From NCBI RefSeq assembly GCF_001639275.1, contig NZ_LWMU01000070.1:1-64000 (forward strand): 64,000 nt of DNA, in the 5' to 3' direction. The stretch is from Methanobrevibacter oralis (GTDB lineage: Archaea > Methanobacteriota > Methanobacteria > Methanobacteriales > Methanobacteriaceae). The stretch's first letter is position 1. Each line of letters starts with the position of its first letter. Positions 46,057 through 54,452 of this stretch are shown piece after piece. The translations under genes were made by a program, and so were the position numbers. The notes beneath the pieces were generated by a model. The model was not told the origin of the DNA. It searched no databases and saw only the letters and a list, made by a program, of their open reading frames with translations.

Positions 46057-46965
46057 ATGTTGGAGTGGGTGTATATTACAGAAAATAAAGAAAACACTAC
46101 TAATATTGAACATATTTATAGGGAAAAAACCGATAAACATATTTTAAGGAAAAATCCATGGAAGGATTATAGATTGCATTTAACTATTCTTGTTTTGGTA
46201 ATTATTGCAGAATTAATCGGTCCTATTCATATAAAACTCTCAGAAAGTATTTCTATTTCTATTATGCCATTGATTTATTCAATGGTTTTAGGTTTAGTAT
46301 TTTATTTAGCTAAACCAATTAAATGGATTCAAAAGAAACAAGCAAAAATTGCTGAAGGGGCTATGATGCTCTTTATTGGTGTATTGATTGCTAAATTAGC
46401 AGTAGCGAGTGGTCAATCAATTGGTATTCTATTTGAAATGGGTCCAGCTCTAATTTTACAAGAATTGGGGCATCTTGCAACTATTTTTGTAGCACTTCCA
46501 GTTGCACTTCTTTTAGGTTTTAAGGAAGAAACAATTGGTATGGTAAGTTCAATCGGTCGTGAACCTGAAGTTGCAGTTGTTATTGACAAATTTGGGTTTA
46601 ATTCACCTGAATCTCGAGGTGTTTTAGCAGTATTTATTGTTGGAACTGTAATCGGAACAATATTTATTAGTTTTCTTACAAGTTTATCTATTTCATTTTT
46701 ACCTCTACATCCTTATGCATTTGCAATGGCTAGTGGTGTAGGTAGTGCAAGTATGAATGCAGCTTCTGTTGGTCCAACTCTTGCAGCTTTCCCAGGACTT
46801 GAAACAAATATTCAAGCATTTTCTGGTTTTAGTAATTTACTTTCATTTTGTGTAGGTATTTATATAGTTATATTTATTGCACTTCCATTAACTCAGAAAA
46901 TGTACCATTGGTTAGAGCCTAAACTGGGTAAAAATAGAAGTTTATCTATTGAGGAGGAAGAATAA
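46057..46965 (+). CDS. DUF3100 multi-pass membrane protein, putative transporter
   Basis: A 302-residue membrane protein with about eight transmembrane segments (first near 43-62). The motifs GPALILQELGHL, SSIGREPEVAVV and MASGVGSASMNAASVGPTLA are what I associate with DUF3100. The gene overlaps the next membrane-protein gene by one base, suggesting a two-subunit transporter. It lies upstream of an MmgE/PrpD-fumarase-like operon, so the substrate may be an organic acid (inference). The start is ambiguous: ATG 46057 or GTG 46069 next to GGAG. Confidence 0.75.
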   Translation: MLEWVYITENKENTTNIEHIYREKTDKHILRKNPWKDYRLHLTILVLVIIAELIGPIHIKLSESISISIMPLIYSMVLGLVFYLAKPIKWIQKKQAKIAEGAMMLFIGVLIAKLAVASGQSIGILFEMGPALILQELGHLATIFVALPVALLLGFKEETIGMVSSIGREPEVAVVIDKFGFNSPESRGVLAVFIVGTVIGTIFISFLTSLSISFLPLHPYAFAMASGVGSASMNAASVGPTLAAFPGLETNIQAFSGFSNLLSFCVGIYIVIFIALPLTQKMYHWLEPKLGKNRSLSIEEEE

Positions 46966-47453
46966 TGCCTGAGTTAATAGATGGATCTGAAAATGTAACT
47001 GTAACTGGTATTTTTAATTGGATCTTGTTACTTACTATATTTTCAATTATTACAGTTATTGGTAATTATGTTGGTTATAAACATCCTATGTATGATTCTT
47101 TAATTGGAATGTTCATATTATCATTAATAACTTTAGCCGGTGTTTGGATGGAAAGATATCTTCCATTTAATATTTCTTCAATTCTCTACATCAGTATAAT
47201 GGGTATATTACTAGCATTTCCAGGGTCTCCCACATCTAAATTCATTGTTCATTATGTATCTCAAATAGAACTTTTATCTATTGTAACTGTATTTTTAGCA
47301 TATGTTGGTATTGGAATAGGTAAAAGTTGGGATGAATTTAAAGTATTAGGTTGGAGAGCAGTTATTATAACTATTTTAGTTATTGCATCAACTTATTTAG
47401 GTGCAGCTATTGTAGCACACATTGTTTTAGTTTTCACAGGAGTTTCTGTTTAA
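46965..47453 (+). CDS. Membrane protein, partner of the DUF3100 protein
   Basis: A 162-residue protein with about five hydrophobic helices and short loops (for example NWILLLTIFSIITVIGNYVG and IGIGKSWDEFKVLGWRAVI). The TAATG junction with the DUF3100 gene and GAGGAGG upstream indicate coupled translation, so the pair is likely one complex. No named family is recognised. Its position implies the same substrate as the DUF3100 protein. Confidence 0.7.
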   Translation: MPELIDGSENVTVTGIFNWILLLTIFSIITVIGNYVGYKHPMYDSLIGMFILSLITLAGVWMERYLPFNISSILYISIMGILLAFPGSPTSKFIVHYVSQIELLSIVTVFLAYVGIGIGKSWDEFKVLGWRAVIITILVIASTYLGAAIVAHIVLVFTGVSV

Positions 47454-47518
47454 TTTATTATTTTTCAATTTAAACATATCTTTTCTAGATATTCTAATAG
47501 GTATTATGAATTAAATAT

Positions 47519-47584
47519 AAAGTAGTATTTTATAATACTTTTTTTAAAGGATTGACTCATAACTTAACTATTTAATACTACTTT
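47519..47584. promoter_or_regulatory. Nested inverted repeats upstream of the MmgE/PrpD gene
   Basis: AAAGTAGTATT at 47519-47529 and AATACTACTTT at 47574-47584 are exact reverse complements. A third element, AATACT at 47534-47539, also complements the left arm AGTATT (47524-47529) with a 4-base loop. The left arm can thus pair locally or with the distant arm. The element lies 26-91 bases before the gene. Confidence 0.4.
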
Positions 47585-47609
47585 TTACTAATATATATTA
47601 AGGTGAGTT

Positions 47610-49019
47610 ATGTTTTTAAAAAATATTGCTAAATTTACTTCTAATTATCATTATGAACAGGCATCTGCGGAATCTATTAATACGGTTAAAGCTGCGTTTA
47701 TAGATTTTTTAGGTGTTACATATAGGGGAAGTAATGAAAATGCTTCAATTATAGCTTTAAATACTATTGATGAAATATTTTCTAAAAATTTAAACTCAAA
47801 AATAAATGCTTCAATTATTGGTAGGAATACTAAAACTAATATTTTAAATGCTGCTTTTTTAAATGGGATTTCAGCTCATGTTTTAGAACTTGATGATGGT
47901 CATGGAACTGCTCAACTTCATTTAGGTTCAGTTATATTTCCAACAGCAATAGCTATTTCAGAAAGTTATAATTTAACTGGAAAAGAATTTATTGAAGGTG
48001 TAATTGTAGGTTATGAAGTTGGAATTTTACTTGGAAAAATTGTTAATCCTAAGCATAGAAACAATGGATTTCATACAACTGGAACTATTGGAACAATTAT
48101 TTCTGGAGTTGTAGCTTCAAAGTTACTTAATCTTGATGAAGAGCAAATTATCAATGCTCTTGGTTTGTGTGGAACTCAAGCTGCAGGTCTTTTAGAATCA
48201 GATCATGGTGGTTCTATGGGTAAAGTTTTACATGTTGGAAAAGCAGTTTATAATGGAATTTTATCAACCTTCCTTTCAAGAAATGGATTCACTGGTGCTG
48301 AAGGTATTTTTGAGGGTAATGAAGGATTTTTAAAAACAATGGTTTTTAATAATGTTGATTATACTAAAGAAGACTTTTCTATTGATGGTGTACTTGGAGA
48401 TATTGGGTCTGTTCGTATTCAAGATATTTACTTTAAAAAATATCCGTTTTGTAGACATCTGCATTCATCTATTGATACAGCATTAAAGTTAAAGGCAAGT
48501 ATTGGGGAGGAATATAAACACATTGATAATGTTGCTATTAAAACATATTCTGTTGCAGCTGAACATGATAATATTAATCCAAAAAATTTAGAGGAATTAA
48601 AACAAAGTTTAGCTTATGCAGTGGCCATTACTTTAGTTGTTGGAGATGTTAGTGTAGATGATGTAAATAAATTAATAGATTATGGTCTTTTAGATAATTA
48701 TTCTACTGTAGATGTTGTAAATGATATTAAAAATTTGGTTAGTAAAACTGTTATTCTTACTGATGATAAATTAAATGAATTATATCCAAATAAAAGACCA
48801 TCTAATGTTATTATTAAATTGGATGATACATTTAGAAATGGTATTTTTCAAAATATCACATTACTTCCAAAAGGAGATTTTGAAAATCCATTTCAACTAA
48901 AAGATTTAATTGATAAATTTAAAGGATTGAATCCTAATTATGATATTAATAAGTTAACTATTATTGATAATATTGAAGATTATTCTATGAAATATGTTAT
49001 TGAGAAACTTAATGAGTAG
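47610..49019 (+). CDS. MmgE/PrpD family protein
   Basis: A 469-residue member of the family that includes 2-methylcitrate dehydratase, aconitate decarboxylase and iminodisuccinate epimerase. The N-terminal helical domain (ESINTVKAAFIDFLGVTYRG), HVLELDDGHGTAQLHLGSV (with the conserved Asp/His region), GYEVGILLGK, HTTGTIGT and KKYPFCRHLHSSIDTAL are visible. Its substrate is most likely a polycarboxylate but is not determined. It heads a three-gene run: the next gene starts 5 bases later. Confidence 0.85.
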   Translation: MFLKNIAKFTSNYHYEQASAESINTVKAAFIDFLGVTYRGSNENASIIALNTIDEIFSKNLNSKINASIIGRNTKTNILNAAFLNGISAHVLELDDGHGTAQLHLGSVIFPTAIAISESYNLTGKEFIEGVIVGYEVGILLGKIVNPKHRNNGFHTTGTIGTIISGVVASKLLNLDEEQIINALGLCGTQAAGLLESDHGGSMGKVLHVGKAVYNGILSTFLSRNGFTGAEGIFEGNEGFLKTMVFNNVDYTKEDFSIDGVLGDIGSVRIQDIYFKKYPFCRHLHSSIDTALKLKASIGEEYKHIDNVAIKTYSVAAEHDNINPKNLEELKQSLAYAVAITLVVGDVSVDDVNKLIDYGLLDNYSTVDVVNDIKNLVSKTVILTDDKLNELYPNKRPSNVIIKLDDTFRNGIFQNITLLPKGDFENPFQLKDLIDKFKGLNPNYDINKLTIIDNIEDYSMKYVIEKLNE

Positions 49020-49024
49020 ATAGC

Positions 49025-49927
49025 ATGGAAAAAACAAGAGAATTCTTAAAAAAAATTGGTATTGAAGAAACTGATTCTGATTTTGTATCTAAAAAAAGAT
49101 TTGCAGATGGTGGACAATTTCGTTTTGAAGTTCCAGGAATTCAATCTCCTAAAACAATGAATGCCCTTTTAACAGAATCATCTAAGGAAAATATTTTTAT
49201 TCATAGGGTAACTCAAACTAAAGGAATAATGCTTTTAAGTGATGATGATATATCTGAAATGGTTAATTTAGCAAAAAACTATACTTGTGAATTATTCTTA
49301 GCAGTGGGTCCAAGGGCAACTTATGATACTTCTGCTACTGTTCACACTAAAGAAGGCAGTAGGATTGGATATCGCCTTAGGGGATATGATAATTTAGTTT
49401 ATGCAATAGAAGATGTAAAAAGAGCATGTAGATTAGGTGTTCGAGGAATTTTATTATATGATGAAGGATTGCTTTTTTGTTTAAATAAGATGCGAATGGC
49501 TGGTGAACTTCCAAATAATCTTCATTTTAAACTTTCTGCTCATGCAGGACATGCTAATCCTGCTTCTGCAAAATTACTTCAAGAAAATGGACTCAACTCA
49601 TTAAATCCAGTACGAGATTTACAAATCCCAATGATAGCAGCTATTAGAAATTCTGTTGATATGGCTATTGACTTACATACTGAAAATCCTAAATCGACTG
49701 GAGGATTTATAAGGCATTATGAAGTTCCAGATTTTATAAAAGTAGCCTCTCCAGTATATTTAAAAACAGGTGGGTTTGTTGCTAAAAGTCATAATTGGGA
49801 CACAACAGAAAAAGAAGCTATAGCTCGTATAAAACAAATGGGGCTTGTTAAAAGAGTTATTGATGAGTATTGTCCTGATAGTGTACCATCCCCTAATAAA
49901 TCAAAAGACTTAGCAGTTCCCGAGTGA
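49025..49927 (+). CDS. TIM-barrel protein, peptidase U32-like
   Basis: A 300-residue soluble protein that resembles peptidase U32-like TIM-barrel proteins: RADGGQFRFE-type opening (RFADGGQFRFEVPG), VRGILLYDEGLLFCLNKM, HFKLSAHAGHANPASAKLL and the near-terminal IKVASPVYLKTGG. Family membership is a moderate-confidence judgement, and the function of such proteins in small-molecule operons is unclear. It lies between the MmgE/PrpD and fumarase-like genes, 5 and 4 bases apart, implying a shared pathway. Confidence 0.6.
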   Translation: MEKTREFLKKIGIEETDSDFVSKKRFADGGQFRFEVPGIQSPKTMNALLTESSKENIFIHRVTQTKGIMLLSDDDISEMVNLAKNYTCELFLAVGPRATYDTSATVHTKEGSRIGYRLRGYDNLVYAIEDVKRACRLGVRGILLYDEGLLFCLNKMRMAGELPNNLHFKLSAHAGHANPASAKLLQENGLNSLNPVRDLQIPMIAAIRNSVDMAIDLHTENPKSTGGFIRHYEVPDFIKVASPVYLKTGGFVAKSHNWDTTEKEAIARIKQMGLVKRVIDEYCPDSVPSPNKSKDLAVPE

Positions 49928-49931
49928 TTTT

Positions 49932-50804
49932 ATGGACGTTGTCGAAGATGTTTCTAAATTAGTTATTGAAGCTTCTACAAGTCTTTCTAATGATAAATTA
50001 AAAGCATTAAAAAGAGCAGTTGAAATAGAAGATAATGAAAATGCTAAATGGGTATTAAATCAGATCTTAGAAAATTATACTGTGGCTAGTAAAACTAAAT
50101 TCCCATTATGTGATGATACTGGAATACCACATGTTATTATTGAATTAGGTAGTAAAAGACAAATCACAGGTGATTTAATAAACCAAATTAATGAAGGAAT
50201 TTATCTGGGATTAAATAATCTTCCAGCTCGTCCAATGGCAGTTCAAGGTGATGATATTGAAAGAATCGAACAAAGCAAAGGTTTATTTGATGCTGCAGGA
50301 ATGCTTAGACCTGTTTCTTTTTTAATAGATTCTTCAAATGATGATTCCACATATAAAAGAGATATTTCACCAGATACATTAAATATTCATTTATTACTTG
50401 AAGGTGGAGGTCCTGAAATACGAGCTAAAACTTATAGAGTATATCATAAACATTCTTTTGAGAATGTTACCAATACCATAATCGATTGGATTAGTGAGTC
50501 TTTAGTAATGCTTGGTTGCACTCCATCAATTCCATCAATTGGGATTGGAAGAACACATTTTGAAGCATCTTCTTTAATGCTAAAATCAATAGCTTATGGA
50601 AATCTTAACTATCAAAGTGAAACTGAAAATTATATTACAAGAAAATTAAATAAAACAAAAATTGGTCCATTAGGTTTTGGTGGTAAAACAACAGTTTTAG
50701 GTAGTTATGTTAATATTGGACCTCAAAGAGCAAGTGGAGTAAGAATAGTATCTATACGACCATCTTGTTTTGTTGAACCGCGTGTTGCAACATTAAAATT
50801 ATAA
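49932..50804 (+). CDS. Class I fumarase/tartrate dehydratase-type alpha subunit
   Basis: [4Fe-4S] hydro-lyase alpha subunit of 290 residues. Three cysteines at family positions, C60 (PLCDDTGIP), C196 (LGCTPSIPSIGIG) and C279 (RPSCFVEPR), can bind the cluster. Sequence details differ from ordinary FumA-type alpha subunits (LCQDTG becomes LCDDTG, and GGCPP-type becomes LGCTPS). No beta subunit follows, since the next gene is convergent and unrelated. It is the last gene of the MmgE/PrpD operon. The substrate could be a hydroxy-dicarboxylate other than fumarate. Confidence 0.82.
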   Translation: MDVVEDVSKLVIEASTSLSNDKLKALKRAVEIEDNENAKWVLNQILENYTVASKTKFPLCDDTGIPHVIIELGSKRQITGDLINQINEGIYLGLNNLPARPMAVQGDDIERIEQSKGLFDAAGMLRPVSFLIDSSNDDSTYKRDISPDTLNIHLLLEGGGPEIRAKTYRVYHKHSFENVTNTIIDWISESLVMLGCTPSIPSIGIGRTHFEASSLMLKSIAYGNLNYQSETENYITRKLNKTKIGPLGFGGKTTVLGSYVNIGPQRASGVRIVSIRPSCFVEPRVATLKL

Positions 50805-50822
50805 ATTGTTTGTGGTAAACTA

Positions 50823-52253
50823 CTATTCATTTAATTCCCAATGTCCATTGTTTCCACTGCCAACATATTTTAAGTTGTTTATTTTTTTCATATGTCTTTC
50901 TATGGTTTTTTTACTTACTCCTGCTTCATCTGCAATAGCTTGTCTTGTAATTTTATTATTTGATTTGATTTTGTTTTTTATAAATTCCACAAGATCATTC
51001 TCATCGTGAGCGACATCGTGAGCGACATCGTGAGCGACATTTTTCCCACCAACTTTTTGAGTAGCAATTTTTTTAAGTGGAATAATTGTTCTAAAGGTAT
51101 CTCCTTCTTCAAAAATAGGGTTTTCTCCTGAATAGAGTTGTGTGTAATTATATGTATTTCGCATACCTGATCCAAGTTCATCAGCAAGTCCGATTTCTCT
51201 AAATACTTTAGAAATGGGTGGATTTTTAGGGTAAGGTTCAAATTTTTGTAAATCTAATGCTCCATTTCCATGAGCTAAATTACTATTTTCAATGATGATT
51301 TTTTCATCATCAATTATCATTTTGGCAGGAAATCCACTTGAATAATCACGATGAGCTAATGTATTTGAAACGATTTCTCTTAGTATTCTATCTCTTGCAT
51401 TGACATTAACAATACCTTCTAAAACAAACAAATCATTCAAATGCTTTTGACCAAATTTAATTAACCTATCATAACTATCAATTAGATTTGTGATAATAAC
51501 ATCTCTATCATCGTATCTGTCTTTATTTTCTACTCTAAATATTGCATCTGTTTTATGTTGGGGTAAAACAGACATAATCACATTATCTTTTCCGAAAAGC
51601 AAAATTGCTGCTAATGTAATTCCTTCTTGCCTAGTTTCAGAATCAATTAAAATCAAATTAGCACTTCTAAGTAGTTCTTCATCATCCATATCTTTCCATA
51701 CATGATTTTGATTTCTTGCAATTGCCATTTTTCTTGCTTTTTCAATAATTGTTTTATCTAAAAAATCAATTCCAAGATTTGGATATACTTTATTAACATA
51801 ATAAGTGCCTTTTTTTCTTGCATACATTTTATAGACAAGTTCAAAATTATCGGTAATATTTATATCTCCCTCATAAGATCTATCCCAAATTTTTCCATTG
51901 TGTCGGCATACTTGATAACCTTCAGGAACCCTAATATAAATGATTGTTTTTCCATCTATGTCCATTGCAATTGGTGTTAAATATAATGGAGGATTAATTT
52001 TTTGTGAATTATTGATGGTTGTTGTGAATTCTTTGATAATTTTATCAATTTTATCTGAACTAACTCCAATAACTTCTTTATCATCATTGACTCCTAATAA
52101 TATATGTCCACCATTTCTATTATTAAAAGAACAGACTGAATCATAAATGTCTTTTGTTAAAGCATCTTTCGATGATTTAAACTCAACATCTATTTTTTCT
52201 CCCTTTTGAATAAGTTTTTTTATTTCTTCTGAAGTCATTTTTACCATCTTCAA
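50823..52253 (-). CDS. AlbA_2 (Schlafen-like) domain regulator
   Basis: A 476-residue protein with an N-terminal AlbA_2 domain (DVEFKSSKDALTKDIYDSVC at about 20-39, NRNGGHILLGVNDDKEVIG), an HATPase-like RecG-type middle (EIVSNTLAHRDYSSGFPAKM) and a C-terminal winged-helix/HTH (ITRQAIADEAGVSKKTIERHM). Near 415-427 it holds a tandem HDVA repeat. Proteins of this architecture are common, often mobile, and annotated as transcriptional regulators or RNA helicase-like; the function is unproven. It is flanked by a long gene-free region, consistent with acquisition. Confidence 0.82.
   Translation of the reverse strand: MKMVKMTSEEIKKLIQKGEKIDVEFKSSKDALTKDIYDSVCSFNNRNGGHILLGVNDDKEVIGVSSDKIDKIIKEFTTTINNSQKINPPLYLTPIAMDIDGKTIIYIRVPEGYQVCRHNGKIWDRSYEGDINITDNFELVYKMYARKKGTYYVNKVYPNLGIDFLDKTIIEKARKMAIARNQNHVWKDMDDEELLRSANLILIDSETRQEGITLAAILLFGKDNVIMSVLPQHKTDAIFRVENKDRYDDRDVIITNLIDSYDRLIKFGQKHLNDLFVLEGIVNVNARDRILREIVSNTLAHRDYSSGFPAKMIIDDEKIIIENSNLAHGNGALDLQKFEPYPKNPPISKVFREIGLADELGSGMRNTYNYTQLYSGENPIFEEGDTFRTIIPLKKIATQKVGGKNVAHDVAHDVAHDENDLVEFIKNKIKSNNKITRQAIADEAGVSKKTIERHMKKINNLKYVGSGNNGHWELNE
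51005..51040. repeat. Three perfect 12-bp tandem repeats in the AlbA_2 gene
   Basis: CGTGAGCGACAT is repeated three times without mismatch and encodes HDVA units on the minus strand. Being a multiple of three, copy-number changes would keep the frame and alter only the linker length. Confidence 0.9.
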
Positions 52254-53060
52254 GTAAAATTTTATATAAAAAAATAATTTTAAATCAGTCTATTTTTTCC
52301 TATATCTACTGTTTAATATATTATATTTCTTCTTTTAAAATTTTTTCTAGGAAAGTCATTTCTAAAAACTTAAGAAAAATTTTTTTAATTCACTAATTTC
52401 TTTATTTTTTCCACATTTTTCTTTTATTTTAGTTAATTATACGTTAATTATTTTTTGATTAGTTATAACTTACTTATTGATTATTTTAATTATTAAAATG
52501 GTTTATTTCATGTATTTGTTATAAATATTCATGGTAATTGGAGGATTTTTAGTCACGAATTGGTGTGAATGGGTTGAGTTATAGATGTATTTTATTTGAT
52601 CGTTTAATTATTTGAGTTTTTCATTAGTTTTGAGAGGTTTCTCTCCAAAGAATATGTTATTGATGTAACAGGATTACTCGAAAAAAGTTCCCTTTTATGG
52701 TAAAAGTCTTTTAAAAGAGAAAAAGATTCGTGTGAGAGTTTCTTCTTTTCGATGTTGATCCAGTTATCTTTTAACTGCTAAAATTGTTGAAACAACTATT
52801 AATAATGAAAACAATAGAATTTATAGACTTAATCTTATAAAACCACCTAAAAATCTATTAAATGCTAAAATAATAATTTTAAATACAAAATCATTGAAAT
52901 AAATATTAATAATATAATCATGCTATTTAAACAGAGTATGATTAAAAATAATTACATGAAAAACCTTTAAGTTAGGAATGATAATATTTTGATAATTTTT
53001 AAATATTTAGTTATATAAAATATGATTTATATCATTATTTGTTATTAAAAATAAGTATTT
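52254..53060. other. Long gene-free, AT-rich region with scraps of coding sequence
   Basis: About 800 bases with no intact gene. A 48-codon open stretch without start at 52759-52902 (plus strand) reads SYLLTAKIVETTINNENNRI and on to a TAA, perhaps a gene remnant. A short hairpin GAGAG-GTTT-CTCTC lies at 52632-52645. GGAGG near 52540 is followed only by a very short frame. No tRNA, repeat array or mobile-element end is recognised. Confidence 0.4.
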
Positions 53061-53074
53061 GGAGAGGTAACTTT

Positions 53075-53122
53075 TTGAGTAAGTATAATAATAACTATTT
53101 ATTATATAATTATAAATTATAG
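53075..53122 (+). CDS. Possible 15-codon leader peptide
   Basis: GGAGAGG at 53061-53067 is followed, 7 bases later, by a TTG-initiated frame MSKYNNNYLLYNYKL and a TAG at 53120-53122. That TAG overlaps AGGA, the weaker ribosome-binding site of the next gene. The peptide is rich in Tyr, Asn and Leu. It may be a regulatory leader for the citrate-synthase-like gene, or chance. Confidence 0.25.
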   Translation: MSKYNNNYLLYNYKL

Positions 53123-53134
53123 GAAAATCAAATC

Positions 53135-53932
53135 ATGTCTGATAATAATTTTAGAATAAATCCTCATTTTTTAAAAACAGCTATTTCTAAGGTGGAAAGA
53201 GATAAAATTGTCACTAGAGGTTATAATCAAAGAGATTTAATAGAAAAAATAAGGTATAGTGACATGGTATTCTTACTTTTAAAAAGTAGATTGCCATCTA
53301 TTAAGGAAGGAAAAATCTTTAACAAGGTTTTAGTTTCATTTTGTGATCATGGTGCGACTCCTCCAAGTACTCAGACTGCAAGACTTGTTGCATCTTCCGC
53401 TTCTCCAATGAATTCTGCTGTAGCTGGTGCATTACTTTCTTTTGGCCATAAACATGCAGGAGCTATTGAGAAAGCTATGGAATTATATCAATCTAGAATA
53501 AATTCATTAGTTTTAAGTGACGATTCTGATTTTGATAATACTCAAATAGCTAGTTTAGCTATTGATATTTGTAATGAATATATATCACAAGATAAAAAAA
53601 TACCTGGTTTTGGGCATAGGTATCATAATGTAGATCCACGAGCAGATAAATTAATGGAAATAGTTATAAGGGAGGGTTTTGTTGGACCTCATATTAAATT
53701 AGCTTTAGCTCTTGAAGGTTTAGTTCATGAAAGAAAAAATATTAGGCTTAATGTTGATGGAGCAAATGCAGCTATTTTATCTGATTTAGGATTTAGTCCA
53801 GATTTAGGATTAGGTGTTTTTATAATTGGTAGAATTCCTGGAATTATAGCTCATGCTCATGAAGAAACAATGGAAGAAGATGAATTTAGACGATTTTGTG
53901 ACTTAGATGATATTATTTATGATGGATATTAG
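53135..53932 (+). CDS. Short citrate synthase-like protein (citryl-CoA lyase type)
   Basis: Citrate-synthase superfamily protein of 265 residues, about two-thirds the length of normal synthases. The three catalytic positions appear kept: His in GHKHAGA (H107), His in GFGHRYHNVDPRA (H161) and Asp in NVDGANAAILSDLGF (D208). The N-terminal large-domain helices are missing, as in citryl-CoA lyases/CitE-like short forms. The substrate is not certain. Next to a nitroreductase gene (start 8 bases after its stop), probably co-transcribed. Confidence 0.8.
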   Translation: MSDNNFRINPHFLKTAISKVERDKIVTRGYNQRDLIEKIRYSDMVFLLLKSRLPSIKEGKIFNKVLVSFCDHGATPPSTQTARLVASSASPMNSAVAGALLSFGHKHAGAIEKAMELYQSRINSLVLSDDSDFDNTQIASLAIDICNEYISQDKKIPGFGHRYHNVDPRADKLMEIVIREGFVGPHIKLALALEGLVHERKNIRLNVDGANAAILSDLGFSPDLGLGVFIIGRIPGIIAHAHEETMEEDEFRRFCDLDDIIYDGY

Positions 53933-53940
53933 TGATTGAT

Positions 53941-54447
53941 ATGGAATTTAGTGATGTAATTAACAAAAGATATAGTGTTAGAGGATACTTGGATAAAGAA
54001 GTTGAAAGAGAAAAATTAGAATATGTTTTAAAAGCAGCTACAATAGCTCCTACAGGAGTAAATTACCAACCATTTAAAGTTTTTGTAATAGATACTAAAA
54101 AAAATAAAGAAGCATTATCTAAAATTTACTCAGCTCCTTGGTTTGTTGAAGCACCATATGTAATTTGTGTTGTTTCTAAAAAAGATGAAGCTTGGGTTCG
54201 TAAATGGGATAATAAAAATATTTCAGATATTGATGCAACAATTGTAATGGATCATATTATTCTTGCAGCTACTGATGTCGGTCTTGGAACTTGTTATATT
54301 GGCGCATTTAAACCAGATGAAGCTAGAAAATTTTTAAATTTATCTGATAATGAAGAACCAGTTTTATTTACACCTCTTGGATATGGAAATGCAGAACCAA
54401 GGAATACTCCAAGAATGGATTTAGATGAATTTGTTACATATATTTAG
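53941..54447 (+). CDS. Nitroreductase family protein
   Basis: FMN-dependent oxidoreductase of 168 residues. The FMN-binding start VINKRYSVRGYLDKEVE (R-S-R-like), APTGVNYQPFKVFVI with the typical S/T-x-x-N-x-Q contact, DVGLGTCYIGAF and LFTPLGYGNAEP are all present. ATG 53941 is used; GTG 53932 overlaps the preceding stop. The physiological acceptor is unknown. Confidence 0.9.
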   Translation: MEFSDVINKRYSVRGYLDKEVEREKLEYVLKAATIAPTGVNYQPFKVFVIDTKKNKEALSKIYSAPWFVEAPYVICVVSKKDEAWVRKWDNKNISDIDATIVMDHIILAATDVGLGTCYIGAFKPDEARKFLNLSDNEEPVLFTPLGYGNAEPRNTPRMDLDEFVTYI

Positions 54448-54452
54448 ATAAA

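Noticed and set aside
46965-47453. DUF3100 pair as LysO-type lysine exporter
   Set aside because: No LysO-specific motif could be confirmed by eye, and the context points to organic acids, so the substrate was left open.
51005-51040. Short repeat cluster as a possible CRISPR array
   Set aside because: The 12-bp units are directly tandem with no spacers and are in-frame codons of a protein. No other spaced repeats were seen in the window.
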